Shown here in pieces: positions 22,345-32,700 of a stretch of 64,000 bases of DNA; the stretch's first letter is position 1, and each line of letters opens with the position of its first letter. Location of the stretch: positions 5,766,001-5,830,000 of the forward strand of contig NZ_FMIC01000002.1 in the NCBI RefSeq assembly GCF_900091625.1, given 5' to 3'. This stretch comes from Micromonospora peucetia (GTDB taxonomy: Bacteria; Actinomycetota; Actinomycetes; Mycobacteriales; Micromonosporaceae). The notes beneath the pieces are model-generated. The model made no database searches, was not told the DNA's origin, and saw only the letters and a list, made by a program, of their open reading frames with translations. The position numbers and the translations under genes were made by a program.

Positions 22345-24360
22345 ATGCCCGTGACTCCGAGCTATCCCGGCGTCTACATCGAGGAAGCCCCGAGCGGCGT
22401 CCGACCCGTCATCGGCGTGGCGACCGGGTTGGCCGCCTTCGTCGGATACGTCCGGACCGGGCCGGAACACCGGGCCGTCCGGGTCAACAGTTTCGGCGAG
22501 TTCGAGCGCCGGTTCGGCGGGGTCGACCGGGACTCCGAGCTCAGCCTGGCGGTGCAGCAGTTCTTCCGCAACGGCGGCTCGGCCGCCCTCATCGTCCGGG
22601 TGCCCCGGGCCGACGCCTGCCCGGCCTCGGTCACCCTGCTGGACAAGGTGGGCGCCGGCCCGAAGCCGGCGCTGGTGCTGGACGCGGCGAGCAGCGGCGG
22701 GTGGGGCAGCGACCTGCTGATCGACGTCGACCACGACGACGCGGCCGACCCGAAGACGTTCAACCTGAGCGTCCAGGACGCGGCCACCGGCGCGACCGAG
22801 CGGTTCACCGGGCTGTCCTCGGACCCGGCCAGCGCCGCGTACGCCGTCACCGTGCTCAACGATTCCGACCGGGGCTCCTCGCTGGTGCGGGCCCGGGCCG
22901 GGGCGAGCGGAGCCGGCCGGCCGGTGCCCAGCGGCACCCTCGGCGCGGCGATCGGCTCGCCCACCGTGGACGCCGCGAAGAACTACCGGCTCACCGTGCA
23001 GCCCGACCGGCCCACCAAGCCGGACCCGGCGGACCCCACCAAGACCGTCCCCGCGGTGAGCGCGGTTACCGTCACGGCGCTGGAGAAGGACGAGCGGCTG
23101 CCGTCCTCCCCCGCCGGGGTGGCCGCGCTGCTGCAACGGAAGATCAACACCGCGCTCGGCGCCACCGACGGGGCCGCGGGGCTGCGGGTGCGGGTGCTGC
23201 CCACGGCCGACGGCGGGCTGCGCATCCTCGGCGACGTCGATTCGCAGGTGGCCCCGGCGGCCGTCGACGCGGCCTTCACCGTCACGGGCGCCACCGCCTC
23301 CGGCGACGTGGCCGACGGCGCGGCCCTGCTCGGCCTCGGCGGCGCCACCACGAACGTCGGCCGGTACACCCCCCTCGGGGCCAAGCGGCTCGGCCAGGGC
23401 GACCTGGTCACCGGCTCGGACGGCACGACGCTGCCCGGCACCGCCGCGCTGATCGGCTCCGAGGCCGCCTACACCGGCATCTACGCCCTGCTCAAGACCG
23501 ACCTGTTCAACCTGCTCTGTATCCCCGACGCGACCCGCGCCAAGCCCGGCGACCCCAGCACCGTCGACACTGGGCTAAACCCGGAGGCGGTCTGGGCCGC
23601 CGCCTACGAGCTGTGCGCGCGGCGCCGGGCCGTGCTGCTGGTCGACCCGCCGCCCGGGGTGGACGACCCGGATCGCGCGCTGGACTGGATCAACCAGCTC
23701 GGCGTGAAGGGCCCCAACGCGGTGGCGCACTTCCCCCGGCTGCGGGTCCCCGACCCGACCGACGGCTTCCAGCCGCGCACTGTCGCCCCCGCCGGCACCC
23801 TCGCCGGCCTGTACGCCCGCCAGGACACCGAGCGGGGCGTGTGGAAGGCCCCGGCGGGCACGGAGGCGCAGCTGCGCGGGGTGACCAACCTGGTCTATCC
23901 GCTCACCGACGCCGAGAACGGCGTGCTCAACCCGCTCGGGCTCAACTGCCTGCGGACCTTCCCCGTGGTCGGCACCGTCAACTGGGGAGCCCGCACCACC
24001 GCCGGCGCCGACGTGCTGGCCAGCCAGTGGAAGTACACGCCGGTGCGCCGGCTGGCGCTCTACATCGAGGAGAGCGTCTTCCGGGGCACCCAGTGGGCCG
24101 TCTTCGAGCCCAACGACGAGCCGCTCTGGTCCCAGCTGCGGCTGAACCTGACGTCGTTCATGCAGGACCTGTTCCGCAAGGGCGCGTTCGCCGGGCGTAC
24201 CCCGCGCGAGGCGTACCTGGTGCGGTGCGACGCGGAGACCACCACCGCCGACGACCGGGACCGTGGCGTGGTGAACGTGGTCGTCGGCTTCGCCCCGCTC
24301 AAACCCGCCGAGTTCGTGATCGTGCGGATCCAGCAGCTCGCCGGCCAGAGCCCGTCCTGA
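22345..24360 (+). CDS. eCIS contractile sheath protein
   Basis: 671 aa, a phage tail sheath family protein. The N-terminus VTPSYPGVYIEEAPSGVRPV is diagnostic, and the C-terminal part has the conserved VNWGARTTAG and WKYTPVRRLALYIEESV. The middle (about 170-330) is an inserted domain typical of longer sheaths. It polymerises around the inner tube and contracts to drive it through a membrane. GAGG sits ~8 nt before the ATG. It is the first gene of the injection-system operon; the 63 nt before it should contain the promoter. There is only one sheath gene, whereas some eCIS loci have two or three. Confidence 0.93.
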   Translation: MPVTPSYPGVYIEEAPSGVRPVIGVATGLAAFVGYVRTGPEHRAVRVNSFGEFERRFGGVDRDSELSLAVQQFFRNGGSAALIVRVPRADACPASVTLLDKVGAGPKPALVLDAASSGGWGSDLLIDVDHDDAADPKTFNLSVQDAATGATERFTGLSSDPASAAYAVTVLNDSDRGSSLVRARAGASGAGRPVPSGTLGAAIGSPTVDAAKNYRLTVQPDRPTKPDPADPTKTVPAVSAVTVTALEKDERLPSSPAGVAALLQRKINTALGATDGAAGLRVRVLPTADGGLRILGDVDSQVAPAAVDAAFTVTGATASGDVADGAALLGLGGATTNVGRYTPLGAKRLGQGDLVTGSDGTTLPGTAALIGSEAAYTGIYALLKTDLFNLLCIPDATRAKPGDPSTVDTGLNPEAVWAAAYELCARRRAVLLVDPPPGVDDPDRALDWINQLGVKGPNAVAHFPRLRVPDPTDGFQPRTVAPAGTLAGLYARQDTERGVWKAPAGTEAQLRGVTNLVYPLTDAENGVLNPLGLNCLRTFPVVGTVNWGARTTAGADVLASQWKYTPVRRLALYIEESVFRGTQWAVFEPNDEPLWSQLRLNLTSFMQDLFRKGAFAGRTPREAYLVRCDAETTTADDRDRGVVNVVVGFAPLKPAEFVIVRIQQLAGQSPS

Positions 24361-24372
24361 GAGGTGTGAGTC

Positions 24373-24891
24373 ATGGTGCAGTTCGCGGTCAATCCGACGC
24401 GCTTCGACCCGTACAAGAACTTCAAGTTCCGGGTGAAGTGGGACGGCCGCTACGTGGCCGGGGTCAGCAAGGTCAGCGCGCTGAAGCGGACCACCGAGGT
24501 GGTCAAGCACCGCGACGGCGGCGACCCGTCGACCAGCCGCAAGTCGCCCGGGCGTACGGAGTTCGAGGCGGTCACCCTGGAACGGGGCCTGACCCACGAC
24601 GCCGAGTTCGCCCAGTGGGCCGGCCGGATCTGGGCGCTGCACGCCGGCCTCGGCTCGGAGGCGTCGCTGGCGGACTTCCGGCGGGACATCACCATCGAAC
24701 TGCTCAACGAGGCCGGGCAGGTCGCCCAGTCGTACCGGCTGTTCCGCTGCTGGGTGTCGGAGTACCAGGCGCTGCCGGAGCTGGACGCCAACGCCAACGC
24801 GGTGGCGATCGAGCACATCAAGCTGGAGAACGAGGGCTGGGAGCGCGACGAGGCGGTCAACGAACCGGCCGAACCCCGGCTCGGGTCGTGA
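24373..24891 (+). CDS. eCIS inner tube protein (gp19-like)
   Basis: 172 aa, T4 gp19/Hcp-like tube family: FDPYKNFKFRVKWDGRYVAG, then FEAVTLERGLTHDAEFAQW and the ending HIKLENEGWERDE. It forms the rigid inner tube that is pushed out on sheath contraction. The gene lies 12 nt after the sheath gene, the standard order in these loci. No second tube paralogue is present, although the 214-aa protein at 37260 is the related tube-adaptor. Confidence 0.92.
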   Translation: MVQFAVNPTRFDPYKNFKFRVKWDGRYVAGVSKVSALKRTTEVVKHRDGGDPSTSRKSPGRTEFEAVTLERGLTHDAEFAQWAGRIWALHAGLGSEASLADFRRDITIELLNEAGQVAQSYRLFRCWVSEYQALPELDANANAVAIEHIKLENEGWERDEAVNEPAEPRLGS

Positions 24892-25622
24892 GCACGGGGC
24901 CGCCGCTGACCGAGGTGGAGCTGGTCTCCGCCTGGGACCGCGCGCTCGGGCAGCCGGCGGCGCGGCGTCCGCTGCTGCTGCTGGGCCGCGAGGACGCCGA
25001 CCGGCTCCCGGTGGGCGAGGTGGCGGCCATGCTGCTCAGGACAGCGCGGGACTGGGCCGGCGGCCGGGTGGAGGCCGTCCTGGACTGCCCGGCCTGCCCG
25101 GAACGCCTCGAGGTCGGCTTCGCCGTCGCCGACCTGCTGGCCGCCGCGCCGGACTGGCCGCACGAACCCGGTCCGACCGGAGACGAACCCGGCGCCGCGA
25201 CGTTCACGCTGCGCTGGCGCGGGCACCGGCTCACCCTGCGGCTGCCCACCCCCGCCGACCTGGAGGGGGCGGCGCGGGCCGGGGACGCGGCGGCGGCCGA
25301 GCGGTGGCTGCTGCGGGCGTGCCTGCTCGCTGCCGACCCACCGCTGGACAATCCCGTCGCAGCCCTGCCGGAGGTGTCGGCCGCGATGGCCGAGCGCGAC
25401 CCGCTCGGGGTCGTCGCGGTCGGCCTGACCTGCCCGGGCTGCGGCACCGCGACGGAGGCGCTGCTCGACCTGCCCGCCTGGGCGTGGCAGGCCGTCGACG
25501 CCCGGGTCCGGCGGCTGCTCGGCGAGGTGCACCGGCTGGCCCGCGCGTACGGGTGGTCGGAGGCACAGGTGCTCGGCCTCGGCCCGCACCGCCGCGCCGC
25601 TTACCTGGAGCAGGTGCCGTGA
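24888..25622 (+). CDS. Baseplate assembly chaperone-like protein
   Basis: 244 aa from GTG at 24888, overlapping the tube stop by 4 nt. Two cysteine pairs, DCPACPERLEV and TCPGCGTATEALL, probably form a zinc ribbon. A helical C-terminal part has ARAYGWSEAQVLGLGPHRR. Position after the tube gene and the general layout fit the T4 baseplate hub chaperone-like family found in eCIS loci. It probably assists assembly and is not part of the final particle (inference). Confidence 0.7.
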   Translation: MSTGPPLTEVELVSAWDRALGQPAARRPLLLLGREDADRLPVGEVAAMLLRTARDWAGGRVEAVLDCPACPERLEVGFAVADLLAAAPDWPHEPGPTGDEPGAATFTLRWRGHRLTLRLPTPADLEGAARAGDAAAAERWLLRACLLAADPPLDNPVAALPEVSAAMAERDPLGVVAVGLTCPGCGTATEALLDLPAWAWQAVDARVRRLLGEVHRLARAYGWSEAQVLGLGPHRRAAYLEQVP

Positions 25623-26386
25623 CCGGCTACCTGGCGGCGTTGGCCGCCCTGGCCGTCGACGCCGCGCCCCGGCTGCGGCCCCGCACCGTGGGCCGGTTCG
25701 AACCGGAGCAGCCGGAGTCGGGCGGTGGCTTCGAGGCTTTCGACGTCGAGCGGGAAGTCCCCGCGCCGCCCCGACCGGCGACCCGTTCCGCCGCACCGGC
25801 CACGCCGGGCGCGGCACCGGCGCCCGCTGCGGTGCCGACCGCCGTCGCCCCGCTGCCGGTGGCCACCGCGCCGGCCCCCGACCCGGACCGGCTACCGGCC
25901 CCGGCCGCCGCGCGGACCACGCCACCGGCGCCGGTCGCCGCCCGACTGCCCGAACCCGCGCCTGAGCCGGCGCCGACGACGAGCCATGCGGAGGCGGTAC
26001 GGCGCGCGACCGGGCCGGTCGACCCGGGCCGGCCGGCGCCCCCACCCCGGCCCGCACCGTCACCCGCTCCACCGGACCCACCCACCGCCTCGGCAGCCCG
26101 GCCGGCGACGGTGTCGCCGGTGGTCCCGGCGGTCGTGGTCCGCCCCGCGCCGCCCACCCCGCCCGCGCGCGCCGTGCCGGTGACCCGGGCCGCCGCCCGG
26201 GCACCGGAGCGGCCCACCGTGCACCTGCACATCGGCCGGATCGACGTCCGACTCGCCCCCGGGCAGCGCTCCGCGTCCGCCGCGCCCGCGCCGGTCGCCC
26301 CGGTCGCGTCGGTCCCGGCCGTGGACCCGGGACCCGCCCCCGAGCTGGAGGCCTACCTGCGCGCCCCGGAGAGGCAGCCGCGATGA
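25619..26386 (+). CDS. eCIS-associated Pro/Ala-rich protein with IGRIDVR motif
   Basis: 255 aa from GTG at 25619, overlapping the preceding stop. A short helical N-terminus (YLAALAALAVDAAPRLRPR) is followed by ~170 aa of low-complexity Pro/Ala linker. Near the C-terminus is the conserved TVHLHIGRIDVRLAP. That strand motif (IGRIxVR) recurs in small uncharacterised proteins of eCIS loci. It may be a docking peptide for the particle or for the AAA ATPase. No enzymatic signature is visible. Confidence 0.65.
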   Translation: MTGYLAALAALAVDAAPRLRPRTVGRFEPEQPESGGGFEAFDVEREVPAPPRPATRSAAPATPGAAPAPAAVPTAVAPLPVATAPAPDPDRLPAPAAARTTPPAPVAARLPEPAPEPAPTTSHAEAVRRATGPVDPGRPAPPPRPAPSPAPPDPPTASAARPATVSPVVPAVVVRPAPPTPPARAVPVTRAAARAPERPTVHLHIGRIDVRLAPGQRSASAAPAPVAPVASVPAVDPGPAPELEAYLRAPERQPR

Positions 26387-27669
26387 GCACCGCGTACGCC
26401 CTCGCCGCCGTCACCGCCGTGCTACGCGCCCAGCTGATGGCGTACCTGCGGGCCACCGGCGCGTCCTCGGCCGTCGGCGGGGTGTCGGTCTCCGCCGGCC
26501 CGCCGGACCGGGTGACGGTGGGCAACCAGGAGGGCAACCAGGTAAACCTGTTCCTCAGCCGGGTCACCCGCAATCCGACCTGGGCCAATCTCGGCCCGCC
26601 GCCGCGCAACGCCGCCGGTGACGACGTCGCCGCTGCCCCGCTCGGCGTCGACCTGCACTACGTGGCCAGCGTCTACGGTCACGACCCGCTGACCGGCGAG
26701 ATCCTCCTCGGCCACCTGCTGGCGATGCTGCACGAGACGCCGGTGCTGACCCGCGCCGCGATCCGCCGGTCGCTCGCCCCCGATCCGCCGGATGCGACCC
26801 TGCCGGCTCCGGTGGCCGGGTCGCGCCTCGCCGAGCAGGTCGAGCAGCTGCGGATCACCGTCGCCAACAGCCCCGGTGGCGAGGAGAGCTTCCGGCTCTG
26901 GTCGGCGTTCAGCGCCCCGTACCGGACCAGCGTCTTCTTCGACGTCTCGGTGGTGCTGATCGACCCGCTACGGGGAGCGCGGGAGCCGCTGCCGGTGCGG
27001 TCGGTCACCGCCGGAACGGTCGACGTGCACGGCCCCGAGGTCGACGCCGTACGCGCCGACGGCCCCACCGGCACCCCGGTCACCACCGGCGCGACCCTCG
27101 TGGTGACCGGCCGTAACCTCGCCGGCCCGGACACCCGGATCCGGGTCGGGGCGGCCACCGCCAGCCCCGCCACCGCGTCGGCCACCGAACTGCGGGTGCC
27201 ACTGTCGGCCTTCGACCGGCCCATCCCCGCCGGCCTGCGGGGGCTGGTCGTCACCCACTCCGTCGACCTGGGCGACCCGCCCACGCCCCGGGCGGCACTC
27301 AGCTCCGACGCCGTACCGGTCAGCTACCACCCGACGATCACCGTCGCCCCCGCCGACGTGGTCGTCGACTCCAGCCGCACCGTCGACGGGGTGCTGCTGC
27401 GCACCGGTGCGGTCACCGTCACCGTCGCCCCACGGGTCGAGGCGACGCAGCAGGTCACCCTCTCGCTGACCGGGACCGCCGGCACGATCCTGCCGGCGCC
27501 GCCCGGGAACGGGGTCGCCCCGGGCGACGAGGACACCGACCGGATCCGCTTCGCCTTCCGCGACCTGCCCGCCGGCACGTACCTGGCCCGGCTGCGGGTG
27601 GACGGGGTGGACAGTCCGCTGAGCACCGACCCCACCGGCCGGTACACCGGACCTCCCGTGGTGCTGTGA
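26383..27669 (+). CDS. DUF4255 tail-cap/terminator-like protein (Pvc16-like)
   Basis: 428 aa. The N-terminal ~190 aa match the DUF4255 pattern: VTAVLRAQLMAYL..., NQVNLFLSRVTRNPTWAN, LGVDLHYVASVYGHD. This corresponds to the cap that ends the tube and sheath in PVC-type particles. It is followed by an IPT/TIG-like Ig domain (about 225-310, TLVVTGRNLAGPDTRIRVG) and a second beta-domain, an extension beyond the basic cap. ATG at 26383 overlaps the preceding stop. Confidence 0.85.
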   Translation: MSTAYALAAVTAVLRAQLMAYLRATGASSAVGGVSVSAGPPDRVTVGNQEGNQVNLFLSRVTRNPTWANLGPPPRNAAGDDVAAAPLGVDLHYVASVYGHDPLTGEILLGHLLAMLHETPVLTRAAIRRSLAPDPPDATLPAPVAGSRLAEQVEQLRITVANSPGGEESFRLWSAFSAPYRTSVFFDVSVVLIDPLRGAREPLPVRSVTAGTVDVHGPEVDAVRADGPTGTPVTTGATLVVTGRNLAGPDTRIRVGAATASPATASATELRVPLSAFDRPIPAGLRGLVVTHSVDLGDPPTPRAALSSDAVPVSYHPTITVAPADVVVDSSRTVDGVLLRTGAVTVTVAPRVEATQQVTLSLTGTAGTILPAPPGNGVAPGDEDTDRIRFAFRDLPAGTYLARLRVDGVDSPLSTDPTGRYTGPPVVL

Positions 27670-29495
27670 TGCCCGCCCCCCGCGCCGCCGCCCGCTGGCC
27701 CGCCCCTGCCGCCGTCGAGCGGGGCGACGACGGGCTGGCCGCCGAGGTGGAGCGGATCCGGCTGCTACTCAAGGGCGAGCCAGCCCACGGGCCTCGCCCG
27801 GGCGGCGCGCACCTGGACCGGCTCGCCGCCGGGTTCGGGCTGACCGACTTCGAGCGGGACGTGCTGGTCGCCGCCGTCGCCGGGGAACTCGGGCTGCTGG
27901 ACCGGCCGCCCACCTTCGCCTGGTGCCTGGACGCCCTGCCCGGCGGGCACTGGGACGCGCTGGCCCCCGACCGTCCGCTGCGCGCCGCCCGGTTGGTCGA
28001 ACTCGGTGAGGGACCGCTGCCGCACTCCCCGATCCGCGCCGACGAGCGGATTCTGCACGAGATGCGCGGCGCCGGGCGGCTCGACGAGCGGCTGCGGCCG
28101 TACCTCACGGAACTGCCCGCGCCGCCGGCCGGCCTGCCGGCCAGCCGGCGGCGGGCGGCGACCGACCTCTGCGCCGCCTGGCAGACCGGCCGGCGCGCGC
28201 TGCGGGTCAGCGGACCGGACCACGCCGACCGTACGGACGTGATCGCCGCCGCCGCCGCGACGGTGGGCCGGCCCGTCCACCGACTGGCGGGCGCCGACCT
28301 GCCGGGCGCGGTCGCCGACCGGGACGCCTTCGCCCGACTGTGGAACCGCGAGGTGGTGCTCGCCGACCCGGTGCTGGTGGTGGAGCTGACCGGCGACGAG
28401 CCGCCCGAGCTGACCGGCGTCGTGGCGCACCTGCTGGGGCGGCTCATCGGTGACGTGGTGGTGTCCGCCCCGCGCGCCGTCGCGCTCGACGGGGTCGCCG
28501 CCGGCCCCACGGTGGACCGGCCGACCCGCGAGGAGCAGCGCACGCTGTGGCGCCGGCTGCTGCCCGACCGCTCCGCCGCCGAGTTGGCCCGCGAGTACGA
28601 CCTCGGGCACCACGAGATCCTCGGCACCGTCGCCCGGCCCGCCGCCGACCCGACGGCGCTCGCCCGGGACCTGGTCCGCGAGCGGGTCCGCCGCGACCTC
28701 GACGGGGTGGCCGAGCGGATCAACGTCCGTGCCGGCTGGGACGATCTGGTGCTGCCCGCCCCGGCCCTGGCCCAGCTACGGCAGCTGACCGCCGCAGCAG
28801 CGGGCCGGGCGGTGCTCGCCGAGCGGGGCTTCGGACGGCGTACCGGGCGGGGGCTCGGGGTCACCGCGCTCTTCGCCGGCCCGAGCGGCACCGGCAAGAC
28901 CCTCGCCGCCGAGGTGGTCGCCGGTTCCCTCGGCCTCGACCTGCACCGGGTCGACCTGGCCACCGTGGTGAGCAAGTGGATCGGCGAGACCGAGAAGCAG
29001 CTGCGCCGGATCTTCGACGCCGCCGAACGCGGCGGCACGGTGCTGCTCTTCGACGAGGCCGACGCGCTGTTCGGCCGGCGGTCGGAGGTCAAGGACAGCC
29101 ACGACCGGTACGCCAACATCGAGGTGTCGTACCTGCTGCAACGCATGGAGCAGTACCGGGGCGTGGCCGTGCTGACCACCAACATGCGTACCGCCATCGA
29201 CCCGGCGTTCCTGCGCCGGCTGCGGGTGCTGGTCCCCTTCGGGCATCCCGGCCCGGCCGAACGGGCCGACCTGTGGCGGCGCGCGTTCCCACCGCAGGTC
29301 GGCACGGAGGACCTCGACCTGCGCCGCCTCGCCGACCTGGACCTCACCGGCGGCGACATCCACACCGTCGCCCTGCGGGCCGCGCTCGTCGCCGCCGGGG
29401 AACACACCCCGGTCCGGATGCGGCACGTGCTCGACGCCGTGGCCGCCGAGTACGCCAAGCACGACCGGCCCGCCGACCCCGGACTGTGGACATGA
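27669..29495 (+). CDS. eCIS AAA+ ATPase (Pvc15-like)
   Basis: 608 aa. A ~360-residue N-terminal region with several helical domains precedes one AAA+ module. The module has Walker A FAGPSGTGKTLAAEVVA near 400, Walker B VLLFDEADALFGRRS near 460, sensor and Arg-finger region NMRTAIDPAFLRRLRVLVPF, then a small C-terminal lid. This is the ClpV/FtsH-like ATPase found in almost all eCIS loci, needed for particle assembly or cargo loading. The start could also be GTG at 27666, which overlaps the DUF4255 stop. Confidence 0.9.
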   Translation: MPAPRAAARWPAPAAVERGDDGLAAEVERIRLLLKGEPAHGPRPGGAHLDRLAAGFGLTDFERDVLVAAVAGELGLLDRPPTFAWCLDALPGGHWDALAPDRPLRAARLVELGEGPLPHSPIRADERILHEMRGAGRLDERLRPYLTELPAPPAGLPASRRRAATDLCAAWQTGRRALRVSGPDHADRTDVIAAAAATVGRPVHRLAGADLPGAVADRDAFARLWNREVVLADPVLVVELTGDEPPELTGVVAHLLGRLIGDVVVSAPRAVALDGVAAGPTVDRPTREEQRTLWRRLLPDRSAAELAREYDLGHHEILGTVARPAADPTALARDLVRERVRRDLDGVAERINVRAGWDDLVLPAPALAQLRQLTAAAAGRAVLAERGFGRRTGRGLGVTALFAGPSGTGKTLAAEVVAGSLGLDLHRVDLATVVSKWIGETEKQLRRIFDAAERGGTVLLFDEADALFGRRSEVKDSHDRYANIEVSYLLQRMEQYRGVAVLTTNMRTAIDPAFLRRLRVLVPFGHPGPAERADLWRRAFPPQVGTEDLDLRRLADLDLTGGDIHTVALRAALVAAGEHTPVRMRHVLDAVAAEYAKHDRPADPGLWT

Positions 29496-29734
29496 GCATC
29501 GAGGTGCACATCCGCGAACTCGTCCTCACCGGGATCGAGGCGCCCGACCCCGCCGCGCTCGGCCAGGCGGTGACCGCGCGACTGACCCGGCTGCTCGCCG
29601 AGCGGGGCCTGCCGCCCGCCTCACCCGCCCCCGGCCCGCTGCCGGCCCGACCGGAAACGGACCTGCCGAGCGCCCTGGCCGAGGCGATCTGGGCGCAGCT
29701 GGGCCGGCCCGCGTGCCGGGAGGCGGGCCGATGA
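29492..29734 (+). CDS. Small eCIS-associated protein
   Basis: 80 aa from ATG at 29492 (ATGA overlap with the ATPase stop). It starts with a beta strand, SIEVHIRELVLTGIE, that resembles the IGRIDVR motif of the gene at 25619. An amphipathic helix (ALGQAVTARLTRLLAERG), a Pro-rich linker and a C-terminal helix follow. Its position between the ATPase and the giant DUF4157 protein suggests an adaptor for one of them (inference). Confidence 0.65.
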   Translation: MSIEVHIRELVLTGIEAPDPAALGQAVTARLTRLLAERGLPPASPAPGPLPARPETDLPSALAEAIWAQLGRPACREAGR

Positions 29735-32700
29735 CCGAGCGCGAGGCGGCCGTCCGGCCGCAGGTCCCGCCCGGTGACCGGTCCCCGGCCCGGGACGCGG
29801 ACCTGGCCGAGCTGACCCGGGATCTCATCGACCGGTACGCCCCCGCGCTGGGCCTACGGCCCGACGCCGTGCGGGTGCACCTCGGCGAGGCCGGCCGGCG
29901 GGCCGCCAACCACGGCGCGCGGGGGCTCTTCGCCGACGGCGCGCTGCACCTGGCCCCCGGATACGACCCGCGTCGGGCGGCCGGACGGGCGCTGTTGGCC
30001 CACGAGTTGGGGCACCTGGCGCAGGCCGGCGGGACCGGCACCACGTACCCGGCACAGGGCAGAGCTGGCGGCACCGCCCGGCCGGTGCGGCGCGGGACCG
30101 ACCCGGAGGCGGAGGCCCGGGCGCTGGCGGAGGCCGCCGCCGCCGGCCGGGCGCTCTGGACGCCGACGGCGCGGCTGCCGGCCGGCGCGGTCGCCGCCGA
30201 CACCGGCGCGGTCGCCACCGCGCCCCGGCCCGCAGCGGCCCCCGACGCGGAGGGCGCGACCGGGCCGCTGGAGGCGGAACTCAGCGAGCTCGTCGACCGC
30301 CGGTACCGGGCGGAGCGGGCCCGGATCATCGACCTGCTCGACGGGCTGTGGGTCTCCGGCGACGACGTGCGGGGCTGCCTGCGGGTGCTGGACACGCTGC
30401 CGTTCCTGGTCGCCCGCAGCCTCGTGCACAGCCTGCCCGCACCACGCCGCACCGACCTGGGCCGCAACCTCGACGACGGCCACCACCGGCTCTACCCGCG
30501 CGCCGCCCTCGCCGCGCTCGGCGGCCAGACGCCCTACCTGCTGCGGGTGCTGGAGGCCGACAACGTGCACGGGCTGAGCACCGAGGAGCTCGGCCCGGTC
30601 GAGTGGCGCACCGCGTTGAACGTGCTGCGTGCCATGCGCACCAGCGTCCTGCGGGAGCTGCTCACCGGCGACCGGAAGACGTACTTCCGGGGCCTGCTGA
30701 CCGGGGCGCTGCCGCGCGGCACCGACGCCGACGCCCTGCGCGAGCAGATCGCGGCGCTGTCCGGCGTGGACGCCGAGGCCGGCCGGTTGGACGAGGACAC
30801 CGGCCTGCGTGACCGGCTGCGCCGCGTCGAGCGGCTGATCGGCGAGCGGCAGGGCCGTCAGGCGCTGGAGCTGCTGGCGGGGTTGGCACCCGCGCCGCCC
30901 ACCGCCGGAAGCCCGGCCGGCACCGCCTCCCCCGAGCCGCCCGAGCCGGGCGCCCGGCTGCGGCACGTGGTACGCCGGCTCGACGAGGCCGACCTGATCG
31001 ACGCCCTGCTTGGAGAGCTGCCGTGGGAGGAGAAGCGGGTCAGGGCGTCCCTCGGCCCCCGGCTGCTCGTCGTGCTGGCCGCCCGGGAGGAACACCGGAA
31101 CCTGACCCGGATCGAGGGGTTGCTGTCGTACGGGGTCTTCGACTGGGCGGTCCGGGACCACGAGGCCCGGTTCGCGTACCTGCTGGTGCGCAGCCTGCCG
31201 CTGGCCGCCCAGGACCGGTGGCGGCGGCTGGAGCAGGGCCGCTGGTTCGAGCGGCTGGAGGAGAACATCCCCGCCGAGGACATGCTCGCCGGCCGGTACA
31301 CCGGCGTCGGCAGCCTCGCCGAACCCCTCGACCCGGCCCGCCGCGGCACCGGGGCCGTCGACGCGGACCGCCTCGTCGCGCAGCTGCACCAGGCGGTGCA
31401 GGCCGGCCTGGACGGCACTCGGGCCGTCGAGCTGGTCCGCCGGCTGATCGGCGTCGACCGGCCCACCGCCGCGCCGGCCGGGGGCCCGGGTGCGGGCCCC
31501 GCCGGCCGGGACGTGCTGCGGACCGTCATCCACCGCCTCGACGCGCTGCGCGACCTCGACCGCATCCTCGACGCGCTGCCCGACGCGTACCTCACCCACG
31601 AGATGTGGCGGGCCGAGCTGCTGGACCTGCTCGCCCTGCGCGACCCCGCCCACCTGGAACGGCAGGCCCGCCAGCTGCTCGCCGTCGGGCTGACCGACTG
31701 GGCGGTCAACCCGCGGGAGGCGTGGTTGGCCTTCCAACTGGTCCGGAACCTGCCGGTGGCCGACCAGGCCCGGCTGGAGGCGGAGGATCCCGACCGGTGG
31801 GCCCGGATGCGCTCGGCGATGACGCCGCAGATGCGCGCCTCGCTGGCGGTCACCGCGATCTCCGGGCCGCGCCGGGTCGAGGCCCGCGACCAGTTGCGCG
31901 ACCGGCTGCGCGACGACCGGCTGTGGCGCGGCGAGCGCGCCACCGAGCTGCGCTCGCTGATCATCCAGCTGTACGCCCTCGACGACCGCCGCTGGGTGTT
32001 CCTACGCTCCCGCGACGTCCGCGCCGACCGGGTTCCCGCACTGGCCGCCCTCGTCGACGAGCTGCGCCTGCACCACGCCGAACGCCGGCCCTCCTTCGAT
32101 CCGGAGACGCTGCGCACCGACGACGCCCCGACCGTCGTCGGCGACCTGGCCCGGCTGGTCGCGGTCGGGCTGAAGCTGCTCTTCCTCAGCCGCACCGGCC
32201 TGAGCCTGTTCACCCAGGAGGTCACGCTCCGCGAGTTCGACCTGCACGACGCCCAGTGGATCAGCGGCGACCTCGGCGGCGCCCGACTGCGCGACACCGA
32301 CCGCGAGCGCACCAACCGGCTCTCGCTGTCGGTCGACGCCCGGCAGGGCATCCTGCGGATCCGGCTGCCCCGCCTGGAACTCGACGGGTTCAACCGGACG
32401 TTCACCGGCAGTTCCCTGCGTACCGGCCGGGTCACCCTCACCGACCTGGACGTCGTGGCCTCGTTCTCCGACCGGGGCTACGAGCGGCCGGTCGGCGCGC
32501 AGGCCGGAGTGGGCGCGCTCAGCGTCTCCGACGTGGTGTACGCCAGCGACTCCCTGCCGGGCGGACTGCTCGGGCTCACCAGGTTCGGCCTGTCCAGCCT
32601 GTTCTTCCGCACCGGGGCGACCGGCCAGGAGGACGTCACCGAACCGGGCCGACGGGGCTGGATCGGCATCCCGCTGATCGACCCGCTGATCCACCTGCTG

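Noticed and set aside
22308..24887. Plus-strand open frame running through the sheath and tube genes in another frame
   Set aside because: Only its last part (from GTG 24888) is a real gene; the rest is Arg-rich out-of-frame sequence.
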